Part shown: positions 1-9,200 of the stretch, piece after piece
How positions within the stretch are numbered: the stretch's first letter is position 1
Layout of the letters: each line of letters opens with the position of its first letter
Assembly: GCA_016788685.1 (NCBI GenBank)
Contig: JAEUSS010000037.1
Coordinates: forward strand, 1-23,496
Direction: 5' to 3'
DNA: 23,496 nt
DNA from: Prolixibacteraceae bacterium
Lineage (GTDB): Bacteria; Bacteroidota; Bacteroidia; Bacteroidales; Prolixibacteraceae
Notes under the pieces: generated by a model
Told to the model about the DNA's origin: nothing
Database searches by the model: none
The model's input: only the letters and a program-made list of their open reading frames with translations
Made by a program: the position numbers and the translations under genes

Positions 1-1
1 G

Positions 2-1810
2 AATCCACTCCGGATCACCTCACTGCTGGAATATGAAAATTATTTTGGCACTGCTGACTCTGAAACAAATATTACGGTAAACATTTCAGATGTGATGGCT
101 GGCGGTGTTACCAAAAGAACAATATCGATACCGCAGATTTCCTCCCGATCTCCTTTTCTGATGTACTATGCCATACAACTGTACTTTGCCAACGGAGGCG
201 GTCCGTGCTTTATAACTTCTGTGGGCACGTACTCTGCCGCCAGAACTGCCAATGCCTCAGCTCCGGTGCAACTGGATGATTTGCAGAACGGCCTGGGAAA
301 AGTTGAAAAAGAAGATGAACCGACACTCCTTTTGTTTCCGGATGCTACAGCCTTGCCCGCCGACAATTTCTACGCGATATACAAAGATGCGTTAGTTCAA
401 TGCCATAAACTTCAGGACCGGTTTACCATTATGGATACCTACTCGGATGACGAAACGGAAGATCCGACTCCGGCAGAAGGGCTTCGTAACGGCATAAATC
501 TAGAGAAGGATTATCTGAAGTACGGTGCGGCCTATTACCCCTTTATCGAAACGCTGATTAATTACCAATACGCAACTTCCGCAGTTACCATCAGCCATAC
601 GTCAGATAACTCGCCGGTATTGCTCAACACGCTCGCCGATGCAAATGCGGCATCAGACGAAATAGATAACCAACAGAACAATGCTCCCGACCTGGCAACA
701 GCCCTGACAACGGCACAAACAGCCATCGATGCTCTGACAAACCCACAGGCTCTTGCTCAAGCAGATACGATAACCAACGCTATACAGCCCATAGTTGATC
801 TGCTTGACGCAGTGATCACCTCGGGAAACGATGCCGTAGCTGCCGCAACGTTTGCAGCGACAGCAATCAGTGAAGTTCCGGCAGCAGCTGACGCGTGTAC
901 TGCTGCTGCAACAAATTTAAGCACGGCACTCGGCGGAGATGTTGCAACAATGAAAACGGCCCTGGAAGCAAACCTTGCATCAATTGCAGGAGCTGCAGCC
1001 GGAAGCACCGTCAAAACGGCAGCCTCGGCAGCTGTTGCTTCGGTTGCAACCATCGAAGCAGTGATCGAAGCCATTGCCTCCCTGATAAATCCGCCGGTCA
1101 TACAAGCAATCACAAACGCCCAAGCGGCAGATCATACTGGTGAATTGGATGGCTTAAAGCTGGATGCCATTGAAAAATCGGACAGTCTGACGTTTCATGA
1201 GATTAAAGCACAACTTTCAAAACTGTACGTAAAAATGCCTCCAAGCGGTGCTATTGCCGGTGTGTATGCCCGTGTCGACCTTCTTCGGGGGGTCTGGAAA
1301 GCTCCGGCCAACGTGAGTCTGAACTACGTCACCGCCCCGTCGGTAAAAATAACCAACGACATGCAGGATGGCCTTAATGTCGATACAATCGCCGGAAAAT
1401 CAATCAATGCCATCCGCTCTTTCCCCGGAATAGGAACACTCGTTTGGGGTGCGCGGACCTTAGCCGGAAACGACAACGAATGGAGGTACGTTTCCGTTCG
1501 CAGATTCTTCAACATGGTGGAAGAATCGGTCAAAAAAGCGACTGCTCAATTTGTTTTTGAACCTAATGATGCAAACACCTGGGTAAAAGTTCGTGCGATG
1601 ATCGAAAACTTCCTGACCCTGCAGTGGAGAGCCGGAGCCTTGGCCGGATCAAAACCAGACGATGCCTTTTTTGTCCGGGTAGGATTGGGTCAAACCATGA
1701 CTGCCGAAGATATTCTGAACGGCTATATGCACATCGAAATCGGCATGGCTGTTGCCCGTCCGGCCGAATTCATTATCCTCAGATTTTCTCACAAACTTCA
1801 ACAATCCTAA
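2..1810 (+). CDS. eCIS contractile sheath protein, 5'-partial, with Ala-rich insertion
   Basis: This is the contractile tail sheath of an Afp/Pvc-like injection system (phage_sheath family). The frame is open from base 2, and its first residues (ITSLLEYENYFG) already read as conserved sheath N-terminus, so the ATG at 92 is internal and the true start lies upstream of the window. The C-terminal half carries sheath hallmarks: PPSGAIAGVYARVD, GVWKAPANVSLN, SFPGIGTLVWGARTL, NEWRYVSVRRFFN and the closing GMAVARPAEFIILRF. Visible length is 602 residues, long for an eCIS sheath. The excess is an Ala/Thr-rich, probably helical segment at bases 632-1141 (visible residues 211-380), inserted where sheaths normally carry a shorter variable outer loop. 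The tube gene follows after 24 bp. Only one sheath copy is visible; others could lie upstream. Family assignment is firm; the role of the insertion is unknown. Confidence 0.95.
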   Translation, partial: NPLRITSLLEYENYFGTADSETNITVNISDVMAGGVTKRTISIPQISSRSPFLMYYAIQLYFANGGGPCFITSVGTYSAARTANASAPVQLDDLQNGLGKVEKEDEPTLLLFPDATALPADNFYAIYKDALVQCHKLQDRFTIMDTYSDDETEDPTPAEGLRNGINLEKDYLKYGAAYYPFIETLINYQYATSAVTISHTSDNSPVLLNTLADANAASDEIDNQQNNAPDLATALTTAQTAIDALTNPQALAQADTITNAIQPIVDLLDAVITSGNDAVAAATFAATAISEVPAAADACTAAATNLSTALGGDVATMKTALEANLASIAGAAAGSTVKTAASAAVASVATIEAVIEAIASLINPPVIQAITNAQAADHTGELDGLKLDAIEKSDSLTFHEIKAQLSKLYVKMPPSGAIAGVYARVDLLRGVWKAPANVSLNYVTAPSVKITNDMQDGLNVDTIAGKSINAIRSFPGIGTLVWGARTLAGNDNEWRYVSVRRFFNMVEESVKKATAQFVFEPNDANTWVKVRAMIENFLTLQWRAGALAGSKPDDAFFVRVGLGQTMTAEDILNGYMHIEIGMAVARPAEFIILRFSHKLQQS

Positions 1811-1834
1811 TACTAACATTTAAAAACATCAATC

Positions 1835-2266
1835 ATGGCAGCATATCCTTTGGTAAAGTTTCATTTTCAGGTAGAATGGTCGGGAACTAAAATCGGATTC
1901 ACCGAAGTTTCAGGACTGGATGTTGAAACCGAAGTGGTAGAATACCGCGAAGGCTCAAGCCCGGAATATTCAAAAATAAAGATGCCCGGCATGCAAAAAT
2001 TCAGCAACATCACCCTCAAAAGAGGCACTTTTAAAAGCGACAACGACTATTTCAAATGGTGGAACACCGTCAAATTAAATACCATTGAACGACGCGATAT
2101 AACCATCAATCTTCTCAACGAAAACCACGAACCGGTGGTAACCTGGAAAGTTAAGAATGCCTGGCCAACCAAAATTCAGTCAACCGACCTCAAGGCTGAC
2201 GGGAATGAAGTGGCGATTGAATCGATGGAACTGGCCCATGAAGGTTTAACTATTCAAAACGATTAA
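1835..2266 (+). CDS. eCIS inner tube protein (Afp1/Pvc1-like)
   Basis: A 143-residue phage-tail-tube-like protein (T4 gp19-like/TIGR02241 type) whose hexamers should stack to form the inner tube inside the sheath. Typical features are the N-terminal AYPLVKFHFQVEW, the GFTEVSGLDVETEVVEYREG strand-turn, the ITLKRGTF motif and the C-terminal IESMELAHEGL. Length is normal for this family. It starts 24 bp after the sheath stop in an A-rich leader without a Shine-Dalgarno sequence, as is usual in Bacteroidota. The next tube-like gene starts 2 bp after its stop. Assignment as the main tube subunit rather than the baseplate-proximal one rests on similarity of the motifs and on gene order. Confidence 0.94.
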   Translation: MAAYPLVKFHFQVEWSGTKIGFTEVSGLDVETEVVEYREGSSPEYSKIKMPGMQKFSNITLKRGTFKSDNDYFKWWNTVKLNTIERRDITINLLNENHEPVVTWKVKNAWPTKIQSTDLKADGNEVAIESMELAHEGLTIQND

Positions 2267-2268
2267 AC

Positions 2269-2700
2269 ATGGCGACCTACTATCCTCCTCTTGGCTTTCA
2301 CTTTTTGGTTGCCTTTGCCAATCAAAAAGATGAATATCAATTTCAGTCAGTTTCCGGATTATCCGTTAATCTGGAAACAGAAGAAATTGCCGAAGGAGGG
2401 GAAAACCGCTTCAAACACCGGCTTCCGGTCCGCGCCCAGTATCCGAATCTGGTGCTCAAAAGGGGGCTTGTCCCCCACTCTGCACTGATTGACTGGTGCA
2501 AGGCTTCGGTTGAAGAATTCAAATTTGCTCCCACCGACATCCAGATCATTTTACTCAACGCAGAGAACCAGCCACTTCAGACCTGGAATGTTGTACACGC
2601 CTACCCCGTAAAATGGATGGTAAGCGATTTCGATGCGGAAGAAAGCAAGATACTGGTCGAAACCATTGAGTTAAGCTACAGCTATTTCAAAATACTCTGA
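2269..2700 (+). CDS. second tube protein, baseplate-proximal (Afp5/Pvc5-like)
   Basis: A second 143-residue tube-fold protein, clearly diverged from its neighbour. It keeps the family pattern: PPLGFHFLVAF at the start, QSVSGLSVNLETEEIAEGG, LVLKRGL in the middle, and VETIELSYSYF at the end. In characterised Afp/Pvc particles the second, diverged tube protein joins the main tube to the spike and baseplate, and its place here, just before the baseplate genes, supports that role. Two bases separate it from the main tube gene and one base separates its stop from the next ATG, so translation is probably coupled. The role is inferred from homology and order. Confidence 0.92.
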   Translation: MATYYPPLGFHFLVAFANQKDEYQFQSVSGLSVNLETEEIAEGGENRFKHRLPVRAQYPNLVLKRGLVPHSALIDWCKASVEEFKFAPTDIQIILLNAENQPLQTWNVVHAYPVKWMVSDFDAEESKILVETIELSYSYFKIL

Positions 2701-2701
2701 C

Positions 2702-2866
2702 ATGCCCATCGAAATTAAAGAACTGAACATCAGAATCAATGTTTGCGACGATCAGCCCGGCGCTTCGGCCGGCGGTGCCCGGATTGACGAAGAAACACGC
2801 CAGTCGATAGTCGCGCAGTGCGTTGAGCAAGTTATGGAGATTATCTCAAAAAATCAGGACCGTTAA
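2702..2866 (+). CDS. DUF5908-like small eCIS protein (Pvc6/Afp6 position)
   Basis: A 54-residue ORF beginning MPIEIKELNIRINV and ending in a short helical stretch (ETRQSIVAQCVEQVMEIISK). The start MPIEI+EL is the signature of the DUF5908 family found in Bacteroidota injection-system loci. Its place between the second tube gene and the LysM gene matches the small gene 6 of Afp and Pvc, which is similar in size. The ATG lies one base after the preceding TGA and the next ATG is 10 bp after its TAA, so it is firmly part of the operon. Its molecular function is not known to me. Two cysteines (residues 15 and 40) are notable in so small a protein. Confidence 0.82.
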   Translation: MPIEIKELNIRINVCDDQPGASAGGARIDEETRQSIVAQCVEQVMEIISKNQDR

Positions 2867-2876
2867 ATCAGGTATC

Positions 2877-3575
2877 ATGAGCGGAGAATTGACCAAACTG
2901 AAAATAAAAGCGTTCAAAGACGAGAAGTTCTCGCAGGAAATTGCCAACGGCGAATTCAGCACCTTGCTTAATCCTGAAAATTACAGCATCAGGTACCAGA
3001 TCAGCCAGAACGAAAATCAGGCTCCGGGAACAAGTGCGGCAGCTCCCCGCTTTAATAAAATCCGTCCTGAAGACCTTGAACTTACTTTTTTGTTCGACCG
3101 CTCCGGTGTTATCAGGGGGAGTGAAGACACAATCGGCGAAGGAGTTATCAGCGATATCGAAAAGTTCAAAAAGGTCATTTTTGATTACAACGGCGAGCAG
3201 CACAAACCCAATTACCTGATGATTTCCTGGGGCTCACTTCTGTTTAAGGGAACTTTAAGCAACATGGACATCAGCTTTAAACTGTTCAGACCCGACGGAA
3301 CGCCGATCCGCGCCAGCGCCAGAGCCACCTTCACCGGTTTTGTAGAAGACAATCTGCGCGTTGCCAGAGAAAACAACAACTCGCCCGATTTGACTCATGT
3401 CCGCGTTGTCAATGACGGAGACACACTCCCGCTGATGACTTTCCGGATCTACGGCGACTCCGGATACTACCTCGAAGTTGCCAAAGCCAACAAACTGGTC
3501 AATTTCAGGAAACTGAGCCCCGGCCAGCAAATCATTTTTCCACCAATCGAAAAACTAGCAAAAAAACAAGCATGA
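2877..3575 (+). CDS. LysM-containing CIS tube-adaptor/baseplate protein (Afp7/Pvc7-like)
   Basis: A 232-residue protein with an N-terminal tube-adaptor domain (LTKLKIKAFKD, FSTLLNPENYSIRY, LELTFLFDRSG) and a C-terminal LysM-like domain at about residues 176-226 (VRVVNDGDTLPLMTFRIYGD, then LSPGQQIIFPPI). In Afp/Pvc particles this component binds the VgrG-like spike and the second tube ring; phage T4 gp53 is the LysM analogue. I chose the ATG at 2877 (MSGELTK) rather than the in-frame ATG at 2823, because the earlier start would overlap the DUF5908 gene and add 18 residues with no family resemblance. The stop overlaps the next start as ATGA. LysM here is structural, not evidence of cell-wall binding. 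Confidence 0.9.
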   Translation: MSGELTKLKIKAFKDEKFSQEIANGEFSTLLNPENYSIRYQISQNENQAPGTSAAAPRFNKIRPEDLELTFLFDRSGVIRGSEDTIGEGVISDIEKFKKVIFDYNGEQHKPNYLMISWGSLLFKGTLSNMDISFKLFRPDGTPIRASARATFTGFVEDNLRVARENNNSPDLTHVRVVNDGDTLPLMTFRIYGDSGYYLEVAKANKLVNFRKLSPGQQIIFPPIEKLAKKQA

Positions 3576-5314
3576 GCCCAAGCCGCACCATACAAACTTC
3601 ACGGTCAGCCGATCTGGTTACTTTTAAGATTCTGATTGATGGAACCGACATCCCGTCAACAGTTCAGGTAATGAATATTTCGGTAGAAAAGGAAATTAAC
3701 CGGATTCCGATGGCTAAACTGGTGCTTGTTGACGGTAATCCGTCGGAACAGGATTTTGCCCTGAGCAACGATGAATTACTGATCCCCGGGAAAAAAATTG
3801 AAATCAAGGCTGGCTATCACTCCGATGAAGAAACAATTTTTAAGGGCATTGTGATCAAACACAGCCTGAAAATCAGGCAAGGCGGTTCGCTGCTGATTGT
3901 CGAATGCAAAGATGAAGCGGTAAAACTGACCTCCGGAAGAAAAAGCAAATATTACTACAACACCTCAGACAGCGAAGCTTTCGAAGCAATTATCAATTCA
4001 TACGGACTTGAAAAAGACATCGAAAGCACAGCTTTTCAACACAAAGAACTGGTTCAGTTTGATAGTTCTGACTGGGATTTTATCATCACCCGGGCCCAGG
4101 CCAACGGAAAAATCTGCGCCGTTGACGACGGTAAAATCACCGTAAAATCACCGGATTTTTCCCAGGCGGAAGTTGAAACCGTCACTTATGGCGCAACCAT
4201 GCTTGATTTTGACGCGGAAATTGACGCGCGGAATCAGTACAGCAAAGTGAGTTCATATGGCTGGGATCCCGCCAGCCAGGAATTGCTCGAAGTGGAAGCT
4301 GCCAACCCGGCAGTTTTGCTAAACGGAAATCTCTCTTCCGGGAAACTTGCCAATGTTATCGGACTGGCAAATCTGGAACTCAGACACGGCGGTACAAGTG
4401 CCGACCAGCCGCTTCGGAACTGGGCAAATGCAAAAGCCTTGTTTAATCAGCTTTCCAGAACTCGCGGACGGGTAAAATTCCAGGGAATTCCGGACTGTAA
4501 ACCCAATACTACGCTAACGCTCGAAGGGGTTGGCAATCGTTTCAGCGGCAAAGTCTACATTTCGGCTGTGCGCCACGAGATTACCGAAGGACAATGGACA
4601 ATTGACGCCCAGTTCGGAATGAACCCGACTTGGTTTTCCGAAGCCAACACAATCAGCAGTCAGGCAGCTTCCGGACTATTCCCCGCGATTCACGGCTTGC
4701 AGATTGGTATTGTAACAGCACTCGAAGATCCGGAAGGAGAAGACCGGATTCAGGTCAGGTGCCCGATAATTGACAAAAATGGCGAAGGTATCTGGGCACG
4801 GGTTGTTTCGCCCGATGCCGGTAAAGAGCGCGGCTTCTTTTTCCGTCCCGAAGTTGACGACGAGGTGATCCTCGGGTTTATTAATGACAATCCGAACGAT
4901 GCCCTCGTGCTTGGAATGCTCAACAGCAGCGCCAAGCCAGCGCCCATCCAGGCCAAAGACGATAACCATGAAAAAGGATTTGTCTCCCGCGAAAAAATCA
5001 AATTCATTTTTAACGATAAAAAAAAATCCATTGTAATGGAAACTCCTGCCGGCAAAAAAATAACCGTCGACGACGATTCCGGGGAAATCAAACTGGAAGA
5101 CGAAAACTCGAATACCATAACCATGAATCCTGATGGAATAAAAATAGAGAGCAGCAAGGATATTATCCTGAAAGCAACCGGAGACCTTAAAGTCGAGGGC
5201 ATCAATATTTCGCTGAAAGCTTCAGCCCAGTTTAAAGGTGAAGGTTCTGCCGGTGCCGAGGTTTCAACTTCAGCAGTGGCCATCCTGAAAGGTTCGCTGG
5301 TGCAGATAAACTGA
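3572..5314 (+). CDS. VgrG/gp27-gp5-like spike protein (Afp8/Pvc8-like)
   Basis: A 580-residue trimeric spike hub. Residues ~1-350 form the gp27-like part (FKILIDGTDIP, MNISVEKEINRIPMAKLVL, KIEIKAGYHSDEETIFKGIV, DWDFIITRAQANG). Residues ~368-460 are a gp5-type OB fold (GIVTALEDPEGEDRIQV, IWARVVSPDAG, PEVDDEVILGF). Residues ~470-580 are a repetitive beta-strand tail (KKITVDDDSGEIKLEDEN, IKIESSKDIILKATGDLKVEG) expected to form the beta-helical needle. The start ATG overlaps the preceding stop as ATGA. The C-terminus ends soon after the needle, so I see no evolved effector domain fused to it. The PAAR tip follows 74 bp downstream. Family and domain order are clear. Confidence 0.94.
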   Translation: MSPSRTIQTSRSADLVTFKILIDGTDIPSTVQVMNISVEKEINRIPMAKLVLVDGNPSEQDFALSNDELLIPGKKIEIKAGYHSDEETIFKGIVIKHSLKIRQGGSLLIVECKDEAVKLTSGRKSKYYYNTSDSEAFEAIINSYGLEKDIESTAFQHKELVQFDSSDWDFIITRAQANGKICAVDDGKITVKSPDFSQAEVETVTYGATMLDFDAEIDARNQYSKVSSYGWDPASQELLEVEAANPAVLLNGNLSSGKLANVIGLANLELRHGGTSADQPLRNWANAKALFNQLSRTRGRVKFQGIPDCKPNTTLTLEGVGNRFSGKVYISAVRHEITEGQWTIDAQFGMNPTWFSEANTISSQAASGLFPAIHGLQIGIVTALEDPEGEDRIQVRCPIIDKNGEGIWARVVSPDAGKERGFFFRPEVDDEVILGFINDNPNDALVLGMLNSSAKPAPIQAKDDNHEKGFVSREKIKFIFNDKKKSIVMETPAGKKITVDDDSGEIKLEDENSNTITMNPDGIKIESSKDIILKATGDLKVEGINISLKASAQFKGEGSAGAEVSTSAVAILKGSLVQIN

Positions 5315-5388
5315 GAAAGTCAGAAGTCAGAACTTTAGGCGTTTCCTGAAACAGCAAATAGTAAACAAATAAATTTCAAACAGATAGA

Positions 5389-5691
5389 ATGGGAAATCCA
5401 GCAGCACGACTTACAGATATGCATGTTTGCCCGATGTCAACGCCGGGGACACCACCAATTCCGCACGTTGGAGGGCCCGTAAGCGGTCCCGGAACACCAA
5501 CGGTTTTAATCGGCGGAATGCCGGCAGCCTGCGTTGGCGACATGCTGGTTTGTGTCGGACCACCCGACACCATTACCGCAGGATCGGGCACCGTAATGAT
5601 TGGCGGCAAACCAGCGGCACGAGCGGGCGACCCGACAGCTCACGGCGGAACAATTGTACTGGGTTGCCCTACCGTCATGATTGGAGGTTAA
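5389..5691 (+). CDS. PAAR-like spike-tip protein (Afp10/Pvc10-like)
   Basis: A 100-residue PAAR protein that should cap the VgrG needle as a sharp cone, possibly metal-binding. It begins MGNPAARLTDMHVCP and contains the repeated PAAR pattern: TPPIPHVGGPV, PTVLIGGMPAACVGD, TVMIGGKPAARAGDPTAHGG and the closing PTVMIGG. Candidate ligands are His/Cys in MHVCP, PHVGG and TAHGG. There is no C-terminal extension, so the protein is a plain tip and not a fused toxin. It lies 74 bp after the spike gene and 103 bp before the gp25 gene; these two gaps are the widest in the baseplate part of the operon. PAAR precedes gp25 here, the reverse of the Afp/Pvc numbering order. Confidence 0.93.
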   Translation: MGNPAARLTDMHVCPMSTPGTPPIPHVGGPVSGPGTPTVLIGGMPAACVGDMLVCVGPPDTITAGSGTVMIGGKPAARAGDPTAHGGTIVLGCPTVMIGG

Positions 5692-5794
5692 CCACAAACA
5701 CCATTGCCGGGGAAGAGAAACACGACAGGCACAAAGGCTTTGGTATATGCAGGTAAAACAAAAACGAGAACCCCGAATTACTGAATAATTAACT

Positions 5795-6211
5795 ATGGAT
5801 ACGAACGAATCATTTTTAGGCAAAGGATGGGGATTCCCTCCCGAATTCAGCAAAAACAGCTCAGGCATAATTATAACTGAAGGCGAAGACGATATTGAAA
5901 AAAGCCTGCAAATACTCTTGTCGACGCGCCCGGGCGAACGGATCATGTTGCCCGGTTATGGCTGCAACCTCGATGAACTCCTGTTTAATCCGCTGAATCT
6001 AACCTTAAAAACCTACGTTGCCGACCTGATTAAAACGGCGATACTGTATCACGAACCGCGAATTGACACCGAAAAAATACAAATTAAAGAATCAACTGAT
6101 AATGACGGGCTACTGCTCATCGACATTGATTACCGTGTGCGCATCACCAACTCCAGAAAGAATATGGTTTTTCCGTTTTATAAAGCTGAAGGAACTGAAA
6201 CAGGATCATAA
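5795..6211 (+). CDS. gp25/GPW-like baseplate protein (Afp9/Pvc9-like)
   Basis: A 138-residue baseplate wedge protein of the GPW/gp25 family, which in contractile machines starts sheath assembly by mimicking a sheath handshake. It shows FLGKGWGFPPEFS near the start, then EGEDDIEKSLQILLSTRPGE, RIMLPGYGCNLDELLF and the strand-rich C-terminus (LLIDIDYRVRITNSRKNMVFPFY). Length is typical. The next gene begins 3 bp after its stop. Start choice is straightforward: the ATG at 5795 gives the expected N-terminus. High certainty of family. Confidence 0.94.
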   Translation: MDTNESFLGKGWGFPPEFSKNSSGIIITEGEDDIEKSLQILLSTRPGERIMLPGYGCNLDELLFNPLNLTLKTYVADLIKTAILYHEPRIDTEKIQIKESTDNDGLLLIDIDYRVRITNSRKNMVFPFYKAEGTETGS

Positions 6212-6214
6212 AAC

Positions 6215-9200
6215 ATGACAACAGAAACAACTCATAAGGCAATTCTGACCGGCGAAGGGACGGATCAGCAGCAGCGTTGGATCGATGCGCTGAATCCCGG
6301 CGCGCTGAATCTGCACGATTTCAGCCTGGCCGACTGGATGAAATTCGCGTGGAACTTTGCAGAGAAGGTGAATTATTTCAACGCCGAAAATCAGAAAGAT
6401 GGCAACTGGCAGGATTTTTTCATCTCAGAACCTCAAATCAAAACCTTTCTGGACGGTCTGGAAACCAACCATTCACTTGCCCCTCACCAAACCTTGTTTA
6501 TCTGTTTCCTGAAGTTGCTCGACATCAGCAAAGAGCGCTTCAACCAACTGACCCAAAGACACCTGGATTTCTATTATCAGAACATCCTGAAAATCGACAA
6601 ACGACAGCCGGTCCCCGATCAGGTGCATGTCATTTTCGAACTGGCAAAAAACATTATCCAGGAAAAAATAGATTCCGGCACACCGCTCAGCGCCGGAAAA
6701 GATGCGAAGGGAAACGAACTGACCTTCCGGACAACGGAAGAACTGGTCGCCAACAGAATCTCCGTCGCGCAGCTAAAAAATGTGTATCACCATTCCGAGG
6801 CAAACCTCAAAGGTATCAAGGCCTGCGAGAAAGCCAACTCGTCCGGAGGACTCGGCAAACCCGATCCGACCGGCGATTTAAAATGGTACCCGTTCGGTTA
6901 TCTGAAAGCCAAATACACGGATCAGACTCCCGAACTTCCAGACGCACGGCTCGGATTTGCCATAGCCTCGCCGGTTTTACTCTTAAACGAAGGGCTGCGA
7001 ACCATTCGTTTAAAGATGGTTTTCAATAACGCTTTCGCTACTCAGCTGGCCGTACAGGCCGAGAACTCAGTAACTGCTTTCCTGAGCGGTGAGAAGAAAT
7101 GGATCGGCCCTTTTCACCTGAAGGCTTCGGGTCTGAATAAAGAACTGAATCTTGAAATTGAACTCGATAAAAAAACCGAGCCGATTGCTGCATACCAGGC
7201 TCCCGTTCATGGCGAACGCTATACATCCGGCGACCCGGTCATTCGTTTTTTGATTGACACCGGTTCTGAACAGGGCTATTCGTTCTTTACCGTTTTTTCT
7301 GAACTTCAATTGAAAAACATACAACTTTCCGTCCAGGTCAACGGCATCTCAGGTGTAGAAATTGAAAGCGACCTGGGTATTCTCAATGCTAAAAAACCAT
7401 TCATGCCATTTGGTCCGATACCGCTTAAAAACTCCAGGTTCACTGTAAAAAATGATGAAATATTCAGAAAAAACTGGACAAACCTGAAGCTAAGCCTCAA
7501 CTGGATGAACACACCTGAATCGTTTACCAATCAATACCTTGCCTACCGAGATGACCTAAAAACACCAACGGCAGAACTTTTCAAAACCGGAATACGGCGA
7601 AAGATTCACAAACTCCTCGAATATGACATGACTGCCGACAACCTGATTGTGAAAGATCAGGACTATTTCAAGGCTTCAGTGGCGCTGTTCAGTAAAGGCG
7701 ACTGGAATTTGCTGAACAGCAACCAACTGCTTTTTACCCAAAACGGACAATCGTACAACTGTGAATTCACTCTAAGTAACACCGGTTACGACACCAGCGA
7801 AAGCGGACGTCTGCAACTAATCCTGAATCAATCGTTTCTGCACGAAATGTTTCCGCGCATATATGCTATGGCCATGCAAAACGACAAATCGACTTTGATT
7901 CCCAAAGATCCGTACACTCCGCTGGCTGAATCCATCGAACTCAGCTATGAAGCTTCGGCAGAGGGTATTTTCAACGAAACAGCAAGCAGCAAACCCTCGG
8001 TTCAGTTGTTTCACGAACATCCGTTCGGCCAAAACGAAAAGCCCTCGGGAGTCGTCCACGACTCCCCTGTCTGCCTGCTTCCCGCCTATCCTTCAGGCGG
8101 AGAATTATATCTTGGACTCAAAGATGCCGAACCCATGCAGCAGGTTTCACTCCTGTTTCAGATTTTTGAAGGCAGCGAGAACCCTGAAACCATAAGTTTT
8201 TCGGAAGGTGAAAAACTTGAATGGAGCATACTTTCGGCGAACAAATGGATGACGCTGACCAGTAATCATCTGATTTCGGACCTAACTGACAATTTCCTGA
8301 AGTCAGGAATTGTGAAAATTTTAATCCCTGCAGAAGCCTCAAAAGAAAATACACTTTTAGCTCCCGGGCTATTCTGGCTTCGGGTCCGGACAAACAAAAA
8401 ATTCGACGCCGTTTGCAAGATAATCGACATACGTACCCAAGCGGTTTTGGCCCGCTTCCACGATCAGAACAATGACCTTTCGCATTTAACGAACGGACTT
8501 CCGCCCCAAACCATCAGTGCGCTGAGCGAACGGAAACAATCAGTAAAAACAGTCAGCCAGCCGTTTAATTCATCCGGAGGATCGCCCGTTGAAACCGACC
8601 AGGCCTACTACCTCCAGACCAGCGAACGGTTGCGCCACAAAAACCGGGCGATTACCCTGTGGGATTACGAACATCTCATCCTTCAGCAATTTCCGGAAAT
8701 CCACAAAGTCCGTTGTCTCAACCACACGTCCGCCACCTCTTATCTGGCTCCGGGAAACGTAACCCTGGTGGTTATTCCTGACATCCGGAACAAAAATGTA
8801 TTCGACATTTACCAACCCCGGTTAAGCCGGGCGACACTAAACCGGGTTCAAGACTGCATCAATCAGCTCAACAGCCTTCATGTAACTGCAGAGGTTATCA
8901 ATCCGGAATATGAAGAAGTGGAAATTTCGCTAAAAGCCAGATTCCGGAGCGGATACGATGACTATTACTATCAGAACGTCCTCCGTAAAGACCTGACCAG
9001 ACTGTTATCGCCCTGGGCTTTCGAAAGGTCTGCCGATTTGCAGTTTGACTCCTCGCTGCACAAAAGCATCGTCATCAATTACATCGAGAAGCTAGACTAT
9101 GTCGACTTCATTACCGACTTAAAAATTAAGCATAAGCAAGAATTTAAAACAAGTGTATCGCCATCAAATCCGAAAGCCATTCTGGTTTCGGCCAAAGAAC

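Noticed and set aside
757..1113. Long minus-strand ORF (118 codons) inside the sheath gene
   Set aside because: It is the complement of the Ala-rich coding segment; GC-rich alanine codons avoid stops on the other strand. No family resemblance and no start context.
4750..5283. 177-codon minus-strand ORF inside the VgrG-like gene
   Set aside because: It is antisense to the well-conserved OB-fold and needle region and has no recognisable protein features.
5315..5388. Short direct repeat AAGTCAGAAGTCAGAA and mini-dyad GTTTCCTGAAAC after the VgrG-like gene
   Set aside because: Too short to separate from chance; no terminator U-tract follows.
5427..5756. Alternative-frame plus-strand ORF over the PAAR gene
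   Set aside because: The Arg/Asn-rich product is a frame shadow of the PAAR repeats.
5692..5794. Possible CGGGG/CCCCG pairing in the gap before the gp25 gene
   Set aside because: Five-base arms more than 50 bp apart are not convincing structure; I see nothing else in this gap.
5506..5946. 146-codon minus-strand ORF across the PAAR-gp25 gap
   Set aside because: It overlaps two firmly assigned plus-strand genes and its sequence shows no domain.
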